A program made the position numbers and the translations under genes. From Sulfitobacter sp. THAF37 (GTDB lineage Bacteria > Pseudomonadota > Alphaproteobacteria > Rhodobacterales > Rhodobacteraceae), in NCBI RefSeq assembly GCF_009363555.1, contig NZ_CP045372.1, positions 1,178,001 to 1,242,000 on the forward strand: 64,000 bases of DNA, in the 5' to 3' direction. Within the stretch, counting starts at the first letter, position 1; every line of letters begins with the position of its first letter. The notes beneath the pieces were generated by a model. That model was not told where the DNA came from and made no database searches. It saw only the letters and a program-made list of their open reading frames with translations. This document shows positions 63,101-64,000 of this stretch, piece after piece.

Positions 63101-64000
63101 CCAACCGCGTGATCGACCGCAAGGTTGTCGCCGTGACCAAGGGTGAGAATACCGTGCCCCTGACCGTGACAGAGGACTGGGGCAGTGGCGCCTATGTGAC
63201 GGCATCGGTCCTGCGCGGCATGGATGTGTCGGCGGGGCTGAACCCGGCCCGCAGTCTGGGCCTCGTCCACGCGGCGGTGGCACCGGGGCCGAAGAAACTG
63301 AATGTCGGTTTCGACGCGCCGGATGTGGTGGATGGCCAGGCCGGGACCCTGCGCGCGACCGTGCTGGTTGAGGGCGTGCAACCTGGCGAGACGGCATATG
63401 TCACGCTTGCCGCCGTGGACCAGGGGATCCTGAATCTCACCCGCTTTGACCCGCCGGACGTGGCTGGTCATTACTTTGGCCAGCGCCGGCTGGGTGTCGA
63501 AATGCGCGACGTCTACGGCCGTTTGATCGACGGCATGAACGGTGCGATGGGTGCGGTCCGCTCGGGCGGCGATGCCTTTGGCGGCACGCAGGTGCAATCA
63601 CCCCCGCCGACCGAGGACCTGATGGCCTTTTTCGCCGGGCCGGTGCCGGTTGGGCCCGATGGCCGGGCAGAGGTCGAGATCATCAAGCCGTCCTTCAACG
63701 GCACCATCCGTCTGATGGCCGTGGCGTGGTCGGAAACCGCGGTGGGCGATGCCGATACCGACGTGGTCGCCCGTGATCCCGTGGTGGTCAGCGCATCCTT
63801 GCCGCGCTTTCTGGCGCCGGGTGACGACAGCCGCCTGTTGCTCGAATTCGTCCATGCCGAAGGGCCGGCGGGCGACATGCCGCTGACGGTGATGGCCGAC
63901 GCCGCTGTGTCACTGGGCGAGGTGCCCCAGACTGTCAGCCTGTCGCAGGAGGGCGCAACTCGCGTAGAGATCCCCGTCACAGGGCGGGAAATCGGCGATC
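60142..64000 (+). CDS. Alpha-2-macroglobulin family protein with PAN domain, 3'-truncated by window edge
   Basis: Open from the ATG at 60142 (AGGAG upstream) to the last base: 1286 codons seen, no stop. Signal peptide about 1-23 (LSAQ-S). Residues about 38-85 form a PAN/Apple domain with Cys56, Cys60, Cys66 and Cys78. Then a helical region, macroglobulin-like beta domains, and near residue 1090 the block A-A-V-D-Q-G-I-L-N-L-T-R-F-D-P-P-D...R-R-L-G-V-E-M-R-D-V-Y-G-R-L-I-D-G typical of bacterial A2M. Bacterial A2Ms trap proteases in the periplasm, often beside penicillin-binding protein 1C; the thioester region would lie beyond the window. Confidence 0.93.
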   Translation, partial: MSIFRVLRLSFVMLCLMVGQLSAQSTVPEHRFLFSRDVDFYGSDLTNLFDTTQDACQRACSAQQACVAFTFNARSNSCFPKSAVSDRQPYDGAMSARKIVTDPAVLAGAPTRAADLSFLDPSDFDDARALVFSNARRFSFDSETADDLIAAMASAQQSGDIERALGWAGKAVAATDRADLWARLGRLSLTRAEQLRGADRTERSRVALRAATNAYLRADTPALRADALTVMAQALEENRRGRDMIPALRLALAAAPREELETALDDAIGKYGFRITEHRVDNNAAAPRICAEFSEKLVQAGQDYEPFVRIDGRGLAVQAENNQLCIDGVEHGARYEVTFRAGLPAQSGETLHKDVRLALYVRDRDPLVRFPGRAYVLPRAADAALPVETVNVTELDLVLHRVSDRNLVRTIRENYFGRPLSQYEARQFSTELAQEIWRGKGETRNELNEDMTTRLPMGDVLMGQPAGIYTLSASVPGQDPYDNPAATQWFVLSDLGLSSWSGVDGMQVAVRSLADTAPRGGVRLNLISRANAVLGEAVTDENGFASFAPGITRGSGAAAPALLMAEDGAEDIAFMPLTDPAFDLSDRGVEGNPPAPPIDTFLTTDRGAYRVGETIYATALTRDGQAAAITGLPVTAVLRRPDGVEYSRHLSQNPMAGGHVFALPLGGDVPRGAWRIDIMSDVDAPALASQTVLVEDFLPERLDFEMTLPDVPLRLRSAPPLRVEVRYLFGAPGADLPMRGDLRLRATRSLPGWDGYRFGPHDASFGTRTTALEDTVTDAAGTATLPLAFPALDEDPVLPLEAEIILQVSEGSGRPVERRLTKPVTPEATMIGIKPRFEGTLPEGAEAAFDLIAVAPDDSAAPMQVRWTLNKVETRYQWYQQYGDWQWEPTVRRIRAQTGDAMLGADPIQVSAPTQWGEYELVVERTDGPYAVSSVQFTSGWYGGDGEIDTPDRLEMSLSGETFAVGDPVNVRLLAGGDGVAILTVLSNRVIDRKVVAVTKGENTVPLTVTEDWGSGAYVTASVLRGMDVSAGLNPARSLGLVHAAVAPGPKKLNVGFDAPDVVDGQAGTLRATVLVEGVQPGETAYVTLAAVDQGILNLTRFDPPDVAGHYFGQRRLGVEMRDVYGRLIDGMNGAMGAVRSGGDAFGGTQVQSPPPTEDLMAFFAGPVPVGPDGRAEVEIIKPSFNGTIRLMAVAWSETAVGDADTDVVARDPVVVSASLPRFLAPGDDSRLLLEFVHAEGPAGDMPLTVMADAAVSLGEVPQTVSLSQEGATRVEIPVTGREIGD

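Noticed and set aside
61426..63597. 723-codon minus-strand open frame
   Set aside because: Shadow of the alpha-2-macroglobulin gene: Arg/His/Gln-rich, no domain, no ribosome site; high GC makes such antisense frames common.
1..64000. tRNA, rRNA, CRISPR arrays, transposases or prophage genes
   Set aside because: None seen on reading through spacers and proteins; spacers are short and no repeat array or integrase motif was found.

Overview
The window looks like a chromosomal segment of a marine-type alphaproteobacterium, most likely Rhodobacteraceae (Roseobacter group). The reasons are high GC with strong G/C third-position use, a flagellar gene order of the roseobacter type with CtrA-like boxes (TTAA-N7-TTAA), a complete aerobic (CobG-dependent) cobalamin block headed by a cobalamin riboswitch and CbtB/CbtA, and a PAS7-type hybrid kinase. 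I see no rRNA, tRNA, CRISPR array, insertion sequence or prophage; gene calls here rest on family recognition, not on searches.

Bases 1-26564 are one flagellar superlocus: DUF1217 protein (partial), fliI, flgB-flgC-fliE-fliQ-flgF-flgG-flgA-flgH and a first fliL-family gene, then on the other strand a FliJ-like coiled-coil protein, flhB, fliR, flhA, a large secreted TPR-like protein, motA, motE, a small membrane coiled-coil protein and a second fliL. A divergent promoter region separates these from fliF-fliH-fliN-fliP and a polytopic membrane protein; then flgI, flgL, flgK, flgE and motB run back. Rod, rings, hook, junction, export gate, ATPase and stator are here, but fliG, fliM, flgD, fliK and flagellin are not. 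Five intergenic CtrA-like boxes suggest cell-cycle/CtrA control.

Bases 26671-31997 are housekeeping: trhO, pncA, a MarC protein, a membrane-anchored NYN nuclease, pncB and a DMT exporter (pncA and pncB form the NAD salvage route). Bases 32000-47984 are the cobalt/cobalamin region: riboswitch, the 55-residue cbtB, cbtA, a His-rich periplasmic protein, a DUF1636 protein, cobW, cobN, cobG, cobH, cobI, cobJ, cobK (opposite strand), cobL, cobE, cobM, cobB, cobA, a second DUF1636 protein and cobF. Together these cover uroporphyrinogen III to hydrogenobyrinic acid a,c-diamide plus cobalt import and the large chelatase subunit.

Bases 47981-64000 are mixed: arfB with an unusual upstream leader (near-perfect complement of the 16S rRNA tail, an 18-codon ORF, two anti-Shine-Dalgarno segments and an intrinsic terminator), a queuosine-precursor-type transporter, a phytase-like esterase protein, a MepA-type endopeptidase, an MFS (UMF1) transporter, a BLUF photoreceptor, a thioesterase, YggT, RecQ, a GST, YaaA, a hybrid histidine kinase and the first 1286 codons of an alpha-2-macroglobulin protein with a PAN domain, cut by the window edge. 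A general trait is very tight packing: all ten convergent gene pairs end within about 25 bases of each other, several with the two stop codons sharing one 4-base sequence.
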